DNA of 35,648 bases from Eubacterium sp. MSJ-13 (lineage in GTDB: Bacteria > Bacillota > Clostridia > Lachnospirales > Lachnospiraceae). A model generated the notes under the pieces. That model ran no database searches and had not been told where the DNA came from. It saw nothing but the letters and a program-made list of their open reading frames with translations. This document shows positions 26,324 to 34,245 of this stretch, piece by piece (within the stretch, counting starts at the first letter, position 1; each line of letters starts with the position of its first letter). Location: positions 1 to 35,648 of the forward strand of contig NZ_JAHLQE010000115.1 of the NCBI RefSeq assembly GCF_018918235.1, in the 5' to 3' direction. A program made the position numbers and the translations under genes.

Positions 26324-27193
26324 TTACTTGATACCTGAATGTGCCATTGTATTCATGACATTATTCTGAAGTATGATAAACAACACGAGGTTAGGAACAA
26401 ACAATATAAGTGAGGCTGCCGCCGCCATACCCTGACCGGATACTGTGTTATTTACATTGACAAGCGAGTTCATATAGAATGTCAATGTTTTCATACTGTC
26501 ATCATTTACATAGTAGTTTGATGTTTCCATGTTTACCCATACCTGCTGGAAAACAAGGATTGCTGCTGTTGCTATAGCCGGCTTTATCATCGGGATGATA
26601 ATCTTTCTGTAAACCGTAAAGTCTGTCGCACCGTCTATGTAAGCTGCTTCGATAAGTGAGTCAGGAACCTGCTCAACGAACTGCTTAACAAGGAAAAGTG
26701 CTACAGGATAAGCAAGCAGTGGCAAGATATGTGCCCATATACTGTCGATAAGTCCTACTTTACAGATAACAAGGTATCTTGGTATAAGAACTGCTGTTGC
26801 AACGAACATCAATGCAAGCTGGTTGATATCCATCATAAGCTGTCTGCCCTTGAATTTTAATTTTGCAAGTGCAAAGGCAGCGAATGTCGTAAACAGAAGT
26901 GATAATCCTACAGTAAGACCTGTAACAAGCAAACTGTTAAATACATAACGGCTGAGTGGTACACCTGCCGTACGGCTGAATTTTATCAATTTTGTAAAGT
27001 TTTCAAGTGTCGCATTTTTTACAAAGAATGTAGGTGGGAATGCAAACAACTCATCCATAGGCTTAAACGCATGGTTTGCGATAAACACGATTGGTAATGC
27101 CATGAATATTACGAGAGGTAATAATATGGCGATAATCTTGATCTGTCCTCTTTCAAACTTCTGAGGATTAATTCTTTTGCCTTTATATGCCAT
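26324..27193 (-). CDS. CUT1 ABC transporter permease, MalG type (first pair)
   Basis: This 289-aa permease has six membrane segments and the EAA motif YIDGATDFTVYRKIIIPMIKP, the loop that meets the ATPase. An AGAGGAGG site precedes the start. It follows its MalF-type partner by 18 nt and precedes the NHL/Yip1 gene by 33 nt, so all are cotranscribed. It serves import of sugars delivered by the giant solute-binding protein two genes upstream (inference from order). Confidence 0.9.
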   Translation of the reverse strand: MAYKGKRINPQKFERGQIKIIAILLPLVIFMALPIVFIANHAFKPMDELFAFPPTFFVKNATLENFTKLIKFSRTAGVPLSRYVFNSLLVTGLTVGLSLLFTTFAAFALAKLKFKGRQLMMDINQLALMFVATAVLIPRYLVICKVGLIDSIWAHILPLLAYPVALFLVKQFVEQVPDSLIEAAYIDGATDFTVYRKIIIPMIKPAIATAAILVFQQVWVNMETSNYYVNDDSMKTLTFYMNSLVNVNNTVSGQGMAAAASLILFVPNLVLFIILQNNVMNTMAHSGIK

Positions 27194-27211
27194 TTCTTTT
27201 TTCCTCCTCTT

Positions 27212-28165
27212 TTAAAAATCGTCTTTCTCCGTCAAAAGTGCATTTGCCGCTTTCGAGAAGATCTGTACGATCAACAACAATACAACTGAAACTGCTGCTG
27301 CATAACCCATCTCATATCTAAGGAAACCGTAATCTTCTATATGGTTTACGATAAGCTGTGCCGCATATCCCGGTGAAGGGTTACCTGTAAGCTGTGTAGA
27401 TATAAGTCCGTTCTGGAAAGCATTTACGATAGCCATAACCGCAGCGAACAACATCTGTGGTTTCATCTGTGGAATAGTTATGTATATCATTTCCTGAAAA
27501 CGGTTCTTGATTCCGTCAATAGCTGCTGCCTCATAAAGCTCCTCGTTTGAGTTTAAGATACCTGCTATCATTGAGAGGAAACCTACACCCATTGATGACC
27601 AGAGACCTATGATGATAACTATAGGTAAGAGGTATTTAGTATTTACAAGCCATATGATAGGTTCGTCGATAAGACCAAGATTCATAAGCCATGCATTTAA
27701 AAGACCTGTCTGGTCTCCTGAGAAGATAACCTTCCAAAGAACTGTCATCGCAACACCTGCCGTCATACTTGGTGAGTATAAGATAAGGGCAAATATCGTT
27801 CTTGGAACTTTTGTAAGGTTACAAAGTGCCCATGCAAGCACGAAGGATAATATATATCCTCCGATACCTACAACAACCGCATACAATACTGTATTTGGCA
27901 ATACATACTGCATAAATACTTCATCACTTGTAATAAGTGTAATGTAATTCAAAAATCCTACAAATTTCGGGAACTGAATCGCATTAAAGTTTGTGAATGA
28001 AAGTACAACCGCCAACACTGTCGGAAGTAATATAAATACCACAAACATAAGAGCATATGGCAGCATAAAGAGATAACCGTTTGTATTTGAATTTTCTCTT
28101 TTTCTAATGCCGGTTTTCTTTTTACCGGGCTTTCTAACTGATTTTTCTGTATTTTCGTTAGCCAT
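27212..28165 (-). CDS. CUT1 ABC transporter permease, MalF type (first pair)
   Basis: The start at 28165 is chosen because GGAGGG lies about 12 nt before this ATG and the ORF's earlier ATGs have no usable site. It begins 25 nt after the upstream stop. The product is 317 aa with a basic N-terminus ([13 protein letters not shown]) and six membrane segments starting [20 protein letters not shown]. The EAA motif is [23 protein letters not shown]. It is the partner of the 26324-27193 permease. Confidence 0.9.
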   Translation of the reverse strand: MANENTEKSVRKPGKKKTGIRKRENSNTNGYLFMLPYALMFVVFILLPTVLAVVLSFTNFNAIQFPKFVGFLNYITLITSDEVFMQYVLPNTVLYAVVVGIGGYILSFVLAWALCNLTKVPRTIFALILYSPSMTAGVAMTVLWKVIFSGDQTGLLNAWLMNLGLIDEPIIWLVNTKYLLPIVIIIGLWSSMGVGFLSMIAGILNSNEELYEAAAIDGIKNRFQEMIYITIPQMKPQMLFAAVMAIVNAFQNGLISTQLTGNPSPGYAAQLIVNHIEDYGFLRYEMGYAAAVSVVLLLIVQIFSKAANALLTEKDDF

Positions 28166-28190
28166 ATTCTTTCTCATCCCTCCGATCATA

Positions 28191-31100
28191 TTATTCATCA
28201 CTATCTGTTCTGCCAAGCAGCTTCTTCACAGATTCATAAGTCGGAATATTATAATCTTTTATTACTTTGCCATTACTGTCACTATATCCAAATTCCTCAA
28301 GTTTTCTGTCAAACTCGTGGTTTACGGTCTTAACCGCTTTGTCTATACGCGTCTGTTCATTGTCACCGTTTACAGCAATATCATTGAATGTATTACTCAT
28401 CTCTCGCTCGAGAAGATATGTACCCGGAACTCTCGCAACGTCCTTAACATTCTTTGCTGTCTGTTCAACAACTTTCTTTGTATCAGCATTTATAGGAAGC
28501 TGTGCAAATGCTTTTGTATTTGCTGTAGGCCAGATGTACTCATCACCATATGTGATCTGTATAGTCTGTCCAAACTCAGCCTGTGTCTCTGTTGATGACC
28601 ACCACTTAACAAATTCCCATGCCTTCTTCTGTCTCTCGTCATTGCTCTTGAAGATTACGCTGCTCTCAGCACATCCGCAGACTGAACGGTCGATAGTTCC
28701 ATCTGACTGCTTAGTACCAGGGATAAGGGCAACCTTCCATGAGCTTGAAAGTTCAGGAGCTGCATTAGTAAGCATGTTGAATGTTGCATAATCAGCGATA
28801 CCGATAGGCATATCACCGTTTCTGAAATGCTGATAGAAGTTATCAACATTTACAGGCATATTGTAAACCGTAAACAAATCCGTAAGTTTTGTAAATCCGT
28901 TTACTGACTTCTCATTTCCAAGTGCTGTACCCTCTGCTGCTGTCTTAGCGTAAAGTGAACCACCGTTCTGCACGATAAGAGGTGTAGTGCCATGGAAATT
29001 TCTCATAAGAGTCATACCTGCTGTCGGATAATAGAAGTTCAAACCTCTCATCTGAAGTTTAGGAAGCATGTCTATTACATCATCCATTGTCTGTGGAACT
29101 TCAAGATTAAGTTTTTCAAGAACATCTGACCTGTAGAACAGTACCCAGAAGTTCATTGTCTCAGGCATTGAATAAATACCATCGTTGATAGAACCTGTCA
29201 TAAAGAATCCCGGCTCATAGCCATCTGTAGACTCCTTAAAGTCATCATACTGTGCCATATTTACAAGAGCACCTCTGATACCAAGTTCATAAGGTATCGT
29301 ATAGTTTATACCTGTCGCAACATCAGGTGCATTTCCCGATGAATTTGAAAGTACGAGTTTATACTGGTCAGGCATGATACTTATATCAACATTGATTCCT
29401 GTCTTTGGTGTGAACTTTTCATCGATCATCTTCTGCATTATCTGTACATACTGGCTTGAACGGTTTACCCATACCTGAATATGGTCACTGTTCGTATTCT
29501 TTGTCGAATAAGCCTGATCAGTAAATGATGCAGCAAATCTTGATATGCTCATCGCACATGATTTAAAAAATCCCGGTTTAGACGGAAGCTTTGCTCCATC
29601 CTGATAAATGTAAATACGGTCGATGGCAAGATCATTTGCGATAAGGTTATCGATCGTAGTTGCAAGATAATGGTTTACTGAGTTTGAACTTGTTGATAAC
29701 TCTGCTATACGGTAAGGTATTGAATCAGGGCTGTCTGCCAAACTCTTTAACTGCTTTGCTGCGATAAGAAGTGATGACATAACGGCTACGTTCTTATCAC
29801 TTTCACTCCATTTTATCGCACTCTTTTCAAGTTCTGTAAGTCTGTCTGAATATGCATAAAGTGTCTTTTCCAAATTTGGAATATACTTTGAAAGTTTAAG
29901 GTCACGATACTTATCTGCATTTGTACCGGCAACCTTTGTAATCTCAAGTGCAAGGTCATTTACATCCGACATGACTTCATCTATTTCTTCCATAATATAT
30001 GAAATAGGATTCATGCTTATTGTGTATGAGATCGTGTGCTTTCCTTCCTCAAGATGTACAGTTAAATCTTCGCCCTTTGAATCCTGCATTGTAGTTGTCT
30101 TATATTTTGTAGTATAAGCCATGCTGTAATCCTTAAATGCACTGTTTGGAACTTTTCCATCAATCTCAACATCACAGAATACCGGGAAATCAGTTTTTTC
30201 TGACTGACGGTAATTTGCTGCTATCTTATAGTTTCCTGCTACCTTAACATCAAATTCATACGATACTCTCTGACCTGCTGTATTAAACGAATCAGAATCA
30301 AGTGTATTTAACACTGTATCTTTTGCCTGATATGGATCAACACTCGTATCATACTCGGCAACACCATGGATAGAAGAACTGTTCGTTGTCGTGTAATCCT
30401 CACCCTGAATGGTGATAAGCTCGTTTCCATCAGCCTTGTCAGAAGAACCACTGTACTCTTCAACTGATGCAGGTGCTTCAAGTGAAATATTTCCTAAAAG
30501 GAAAGTTCCCTCGTCAACACTGAGTTCAATCGAATGTTTTCCTTTTGTAAGCTGAACTTTAAGCGGATCTGAGTGACGATAACTTGAATCCATCAGATAC
30601 TTGCTCTCCCACTGAATCTGCTTATTTGGAATAGTAACTGTCTCATTGTCATATCTGTCGTATGCAGGCTCATCACTGAGTTTCCATGTCGTCTCAAACT
30701 CAAGGCTTCGACATTCATAAAACGGATACTTTCCATCAACTTTCATCTTCATTGACACCGGAAGAATCGAATCATCATATGAAAGATAATCAAAATTCAT
30801 ATAATAAAGACCATCCTCCGGAACATCAAAATCAAGTGTAACTTTGTTGCCGCTCTTTAAATCAAGAACTTTACTGCTCTTTTCATACCCTTTAACATTA
30901 GTCGTAAGGTATTTCTTACCGCCCGCCGTAACTGAATCTTCTTCTGAAACAGTCACCGGATCGCCGGTATAATCTGAGGCTGTATATCCCTTGCTTATGT
31001 TTGAATAGATAGTAGCTATTCTCTCGCTGGAATACTCCTCAGAAGTCACTGATGATTCTTTCTTATCTGAACTGTCAGATTCAGATGTAGTCTTTGATGT

Positions 31101-31217
31101 GTCATCTGTCACATCTTTGGCAAAACTTCTAAGTGTTGCAGAGCCTAATGCCATAGACACTATCAAACCAACAGCGACTGTCTTCTTAAACTTACCTCCA
31201 ATTTTTCTGTGCCGCAT
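28191..31217 (-). CDS. Giant (1008 aa) sugar-binding protein with N-terminal carbohydrate-binding-like modules
   Basis: The start at 31217 is preferred: AAGGAGG sits 5 nt before this ATG, while the longer frame begins at a TTG (31232). Basic residues and the helix [17 protein letters not shown] form a signal peptide or membrane anchor, and no lipobox cysteine is seen. Residues about 90-250 and 265-410 look like two beta-sandwich, CBM6/35-like modules ([28 protein letters not shown]). A helical linker (about 415-560) leads to a type 1 solute-binding domain (about 575-960; [55 protein letters not shown]). Ordinary solute-binding proteins are 400-550 aa. It is the first gene of the seven-gene operon, with an operator-like site 48 nt upstream. 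Confidence 0.82.
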   Translation of the reverse strand: MRHRKIGGKFKKTVAVGLIVSMALGSATLRSFAKDVTDDTSKTTSESDSSDKKESSVTSEEYSSERIATIYSNISKGYTASDYTGDPVTVSEEDSVTAGGKKYLTTNVKGYEKSSKVLDLKSGNKVTLDFDVPEDGLYYMNFDYLSYDDSILPVSMKMKVDGKYPFYECRSLEFETTWKLSDEPAYDRYDNETVTIPNKQIQWESKYLMDSSYRHSDPLKVQLTKGKHSIELSVDEGTFLLGNISLEAPASVEEYSGSSDKADGNELITIQGEDYTTTNSSSIHGVAEYDTSVDPYQAKDTVLNTLDSDSFNTAGQRVSYEFDVKVAGNYKIAANYRQSEKTDFPVFCDVEIDGKVPNSAFKDYSMAYTTKYKTTTMQDSKGEDLTVHLEEGKHTISYTISMNPISYIMEEIDEVMSDVNDLALEITKVAGTNADKYRDLKLSKYIPNLEKTLYAYSDRLTELEKSAIKWSESDKNVAVMSSLLIAAKQLKSLADSPDSIPYRIAELSTSSNSVNHYLATTIDNLIANDLAIDRIYIYQDGAKLPSKPGFFKSCAMSISRFAASFTDQAYSTKNTNSDHIQVWVNRSSQYVQIMQKMIDEKFTPKTGINVDISIMPDQYKLVLSNSSGNAPDVATGINYTIPYELGIRGALVNMAQYDDFKESTDGYEPGFFMTGSINDGIYSMPETMNFWVLFYRSDVLEKLNLEVPQTMDDVIDMLPKLQMRGLNFYYPTAGMTLMRNFHGTTPLIVQNGGSLYAKTAAEGTALGNEKSVNGFTKLTDLFTVYNMPVNVDNFYQHFRNGDMPIGIADYATFNMLTNAAPELSSSWKVALIPGTKQSDGTIDRSVCGCAESSVIFKSNDERQKKAWEFVKWWSSTETQAEFGQTIQITYGDEYIWPTANTKAFAQLPINADTKKVVEQTAKNVKDVARVPGTYLLEREMSNTFNDIAVNGDNEQTRIDKAVKTVNHEFDRKLEEFGYSDSNGKVIKDYNIPTYESVKKLLGRTDSDE

Positions 31218-31264
31218 AACTTCCTCCTTCAAGAATTCTTGCTCAAGTATTTTTATGTTTTCAT

Positions 31265-31279
31265 AAATTACTTTAGTTT
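31265..31279. promoter_or_regulatory. Putative operator upstream of the transporter operon
   Basis: AAATTACTTTAGTTT lies 48 nt upstream of the 31217 start. It is identical over 12 bases to the site before GH127 (9976). Confidence 0.45.
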
Positions 31280-31544
31280 ATTTTATATTACTATTATTTT
31301 GAACAAAAGTCAATGCCAATTATAGTCAAATTGTTGTATATTTCTTTCACCTTAATAACAAATTTCAGTCACTTTTTAGCAATATGCACATAAAAACCAC
31401 CTGATAGCAGTATCTTTCTTAATACACCTTGCACAATACAATTTACTAATTTGTTTCAAAAAAAAATTTTAGAAACTACTAAACAAAATTCATTTTAGTT
31501 TACAATTATCTCAATAATTAAAATTTAATAAAAAAATTGAGAAT
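31280..31544. promoter_or_regulatory. AT-rich promoter region with two further operator-like sites
   Basis: Part of a 414-bp gene-free gap. AATTCATTTTAGTTT (31487-31501) and, on the minus strand, AATTTTGTTTAGTAG (31476-31490) lie directly side by side in opposite orientation. The promoter of the seven-gene operon should lie here. No confident -35/-10 pair could be chosen. Confidence 0.35.
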
Positions 31545-31582
31545 AAAAAAATCCCAAATTATTTTAAATTTGAGATTTTTTT
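31545..31582 (-). terminator. Terminator of the small membrane protein gene
   Basis: AAATCTCAAATT pairs with AATTTGGGATTT in minus-strand RNA (one G-U pair), followed by a run of seven U. It lies 49 nt past the stop at 31632. Confidence 0.75.
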
Positions 31583-31631
31583 ACTGTATTTATATTTAAG
31601 GCATAACATGAAAGCTATATTAGTCTTAACC

Positions 31632-31877
31632 TCATCTCACCCATTTTCTTATCTGCATTCCAAGATAAACGACTGATGTTATTATCATAAGAACAAATGA
31701 GTATCTGAGTATCGAATCAAATGTTACATGCCATACATTCAGAAGCACAAGTGAGGCAATAAGCAGTACGACAAGCCAGTACCCAAATGATGCCGCTGTC
31801 ACGAGCACCCAGGCTGCTACGCTCTTACTTACATCTATTATCTGCCTTTTTAACTTTGCATCCATTTTTTTTGCCAT
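31632..31877 (-). CDS. Small two-helix membrane protein
   Basis: This 81-aa protein has an AGGGAGG site before ATG. A basic N-terminal helix (MAKKMDAKLKRQIIDVSK) is followed by two hydrophobic segments (WVLVTAASFGYWLVVLLIASLVLL and YSFVLMIITSVVYLGMQI) and a short basic tail. I recognise no family. It lies between the GH43 lipoprotein (149 nt upstream) and the transporter operon and has its own terminator. It could be a small accessory to the membrane complex nearby, but there is no direct evidence. Confidence 0.65.
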   Translation of the reverse strand: MAKKMDAKLKRQIIDVSKSVAAWVLVTAASFGYWLVVLLIASLVLLNVWHVTFDSILRYSFVLMIITSVVYLGMQIRKWVR

Positions 31878-32026
31878 CGTTAATCCTCCCTTGAAATCGT
31901 CTTCCCGATAATCACTGACTATCTTATAACAACTTTATAAGCCAAAACATATACATAAATTTTATCAAGTTGTATCGACCAATAAAGCTGCTTAATCTAT
32001 TTACCACTTTAAATATTATGAATCCT

Positions 32027-33649
32027 CTATTTATAATATCTGACACCCCAAAGGCTCTTGTTTTTGCTTACAGCCGAGAATGTCATACATTTTGTTCCGG
32101 CTTCGTCATTCATCTCACAGAATACACCCTTAAACTCATCATCACCATATTTTATGGTCACATAATATGTACCGTCTTTGACTGTCCATATTCCCTTTAT
32201 GTCTTTTCCGAATACGCTGCCTTTATCGGTAAAGATAAGTTTGAACGGCTCTGCAATATTTCCATCAACTGTAGTATCCTGATCTACAACATAATATTCT
32301 CCGATGATCTTTTCCTTATCATAACCTTTTTCGGAAACTGTCTCACCGTCTGTCGCATAAGGAAGCATGCATGGCCATCCGTCTTCATTTAAAAGATACT
32401 GATGGACTCTTGGTTCATGTGCCTCTGTGCCGTCATCAAATCTTGTGTGGTTTACAATGTATCTTTTTCCGTCCGTATCGATAAGTGCTGAATTATGTCC
32501 CGTTGCCATATATGCTTTTTCAAGACTTGGCAGCATATAATTTCCTGAAAGTTTAAGTCCGAAGAATGATTCATCTCCCGAATCAGGCTTTGGAGTATTT
32601 CCCTTCATATCTACATAATCGCCATCGACTTTCTTTGAACGGAACACTCTTATCTGATATCCTCCGTTACTTACAAGTGAACCATACGATACAAACAGAT
32701 AATAATATCCGGCTTCTTTGTCATATTCTATCCACGGACCTTCTATGGCAACATGACCACCGCCTATAAGTCTCTTTCCAAAATATGCATCGACATTGTT
32801 TTTCTCATCTGCTTTAGGATGAATGACTTTTCCTGTATCCTCATCAATCTCAAGAAGGAAGATTCCACCTGACCATGAGCCATATACCATCCACATTTTT
32901 CCGTCCTCATCATAAAATGTGGTAGGGTCAATAGCATTAGGACACTCATTATAATTGTACTCCTCGGTTCCACCTTTATCATTTATATAATGTTTTTTTG
33001 CATAATCCTCGCTGACATAATCAAGTACATCAGTATCTTTGAGTGTATCAGATGTAAAGCCCGAATAAATAAGAGCACCTTTCCACTCAAAAGGTCCTTC
33101 CGGCGAATCTGATGTTGCGTAACAGAGATTTGATGCATTCCATGTTGATGATGTACAAAAATACATAAAATATTTCTTCTGCTTCTTATTATATACTACA
33201 TCGGGTGCCCACACATGAGTTCCGTTGTCATCTGTAGGTATCGCACTAAATGCGCCGCCCGCATATTTGAAAGCCTCATCATTACTCAGGAAATTTTTAT
33301 AGACCGGATTGCTCAAATCATAACCGTCACCGATGCTCGTCCAGTTTCTGAGGTCTGTGGATTTAGCCGAAGACATATGCGAGCCGTAAATATAATATGT
33401 ATCGTCAACCTTTAATATAGAAGGATCGTGCACACTCACGCCAGCACTTATAGATGCTGTTTTTATGCCATCATAACTTACCGTATAGTCAGGTTTTAAT
33501 TCCTTCTCCTCTTTTTCAAGTGCTTCCATGTCAATTTCTCCTCCATCTGATGAACTTTTTGAACTGCTGCACCCTCCTGCAAAAACAGCAGTACTGCATA
33601 TAGCTATACAAGTGCCTAAACTCACAAGCTTTTTACTGAATTTATTCAT
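32027..33649 (-). CDS. Surface lipoprotein GH43 endo-1,5-alpha-L-arabinanase-like enzyme
   Basis: The start at 33649 follows GGAGG; the frame's earlier TTG start lies within that site. The product is 540 aa with a lipobox (VFAGGC, C27), so it is anchored to the outer face of the membrane. The GH43 propeller (about 65-425) has D75 (VSVHDPSI), D241 (NAIDPTTFYD) and E303 (IEGPWIEYD). It is followed by the small C-terminal barrel that ends SLWGVRYYK. The core is clearly paralogous to residues 50-560 of the 4936-8016 protein, but without the Ig and LamG modules. It probably cuts arabinan near the cell surface and so feeds the importers. It is separated from the flagellin gene by element III. Confidence 0.88.
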   Translation of the reverse strand: MNKFSKKLVSLGTCIAICSTAVFAGGCSSSKSSSDGGEIDMEALEKEEKELKPDYTVSYDGIKTASISAGVSVHDPSILKVDDTYYIYGSHMSSAKSTDLRNWTSIGDGYDLSNPVYKNFLSNDEAFKYAGGAFSAIPTDDNGTHVWAPDVVYNKKQKKYFMYFCTSSTWNASNLCYATSDSPEGPFEWKGALIYSGFTSDTLKDTDVLDYVSEDYAKKHYINDKGGTEEYNYNECPNAIDPTTFYDEDGKMWMVYGSWSGGIFLLEIDEDTGKVIHPKADEKNNVDAYFGKRLIGGGHVAIEGPWIEYDKEAGYYYLFVSYGSLVSNGGYQIRVFRSKKVDGDYVDMKGNTPKPDSGDESFFGLKLSGNYMLPSLEKAYMATGHNSALIDTDGKRYIVNHTRFDDGTEAHEPRVHQYLLNEDGWPCMLPYATDGETVSEKGYDKEKIIGEYYVVDQDTTVDGNIAEPFKLIFTDKGSVFGKDIKGIWTVKDGTYYVTIKYGDDEFKGVFCEMNDEAGTKCMTFSAVSKNKSLWGVRYYK

Positions 33650-33807
33650 ACTTTCCTCCAAATATCTCCAAATAATTTTTCGGGTGTTTTTAAGTTTTTG
33701 TGCTATTTAACAAAAAATAAAATAATTTATGTTTTTATATAGTTAAATATAACAAATGGGGAGGTAAAAAGCAAGATAAAAGTTGGGGGATTTTTGAATC
33801 ATATGAC

Positions 33808-33951
33808 GCAAGGATTGGGATATGCTTTCCGACTCAGAAGCGGCTCTCGCCTCGGAGAACATCGTAACAGTACATAAGCGGGCATAATACGCCCGCTAAG
33901 TGCTGACGATGTTCTAACGTTCTTCGCTGGAAAGCATATCCCAATCCTTGC
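33808..33951 (+). repeat. Structured ~144-nt element, copy III (clearest copy)
   Basis: Perfect 23-bp outer arms lie at 33808-33830 and 33929-33951. Inside are GGCTCTCGCCTCGGAGAAC, stem GAACATCGT (33857-33865) with ACGATGTTC (33906-33914), stem CAGTAC (33868-33873) with GTGCTG (33900-33905), and apical stem AGCGGGC (33877-33883) with GCCCGCT (33891-33897) around loop ATAATAC. CTTCGCTG lies just before the right arm. GCTGTGTGTTG follows, comparable to the sequence after the right arm of the other copies. The rest of 33650-34245 holds only AT-rich spacer, the hairpin repeat and the flagellin terminator. Confidence 0.85.
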
Positions 33952-34040
33952 TGTGTGTTGAAAAAGGTTGCGATTCTAGTTTTTGTATTTATGCATTATT
34001 TGTATATTGCTTGTATCTCTGCTGATACAGGCAAGTCCCC

Positions 34041-34096
34041 ACCCCGACTTATTGCTCTATGCAGTAGAAGTGGGTGACTCCTTGATAGTGTTAAAT
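34041..34096. repeat. Bulged hairpin repeat, copy 2
   Basis: This is the same hairpin and tail as at 1-54, in direct orientation: ACTT-ATTGC, loop TCTAT, GCAGT-AG-AAGTGGG, then GACTCCTTGATAGTGTTAAA. The base of the stem is less regular than in copy 1. Confidence 0.6.
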
Positions 34097-34130
34097 TTAT
34101 CCGTCAATATATTTTTATACAATAATGTTA

Positions 34131-34179
34131 AAAATCGCCACAGAATATACGATAGTATGTAATATTCCGTAGCGATTTA
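34131..34179 (-). terminator. Flagellin gene terminator
   Basis: AAATCGC and GGAATAT pair with ATATTCT and GCGATTT, including G-U pairs, in minus-strand RNA. TTTTT follows. The stem begins about 67 nt after the flagellin stop codon. Confidence 0.75.
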
Positions 34180-34245
34180 TTTTGTTTCATATGAAAAATC
34201 CTGCAATAACAACCCAGCAAAATCTATCCATATTTCATCAGATTA

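Noticed and set aside
28107-28791. Overlapping plus-strand open frames opposite the giant binding protein
   Set aside because: They are antisense to a well-supported gene with signal peptide and domain motifs; composition follows the opposite strand's codons.
31922-31940. Terminator after the GH43 lipoprotein gene
   Set aside because: A short CTTATAA/TTATAAG stem is present but has no GC base pairs of note and no following U run on the minus strand.
33808-33951. Classical MITE with terminal inverted repeats
   Set aside because: The arms differ completely between copies, whereas transposase-recognised ends should be conserved. No target-site duplication was evident by eye.
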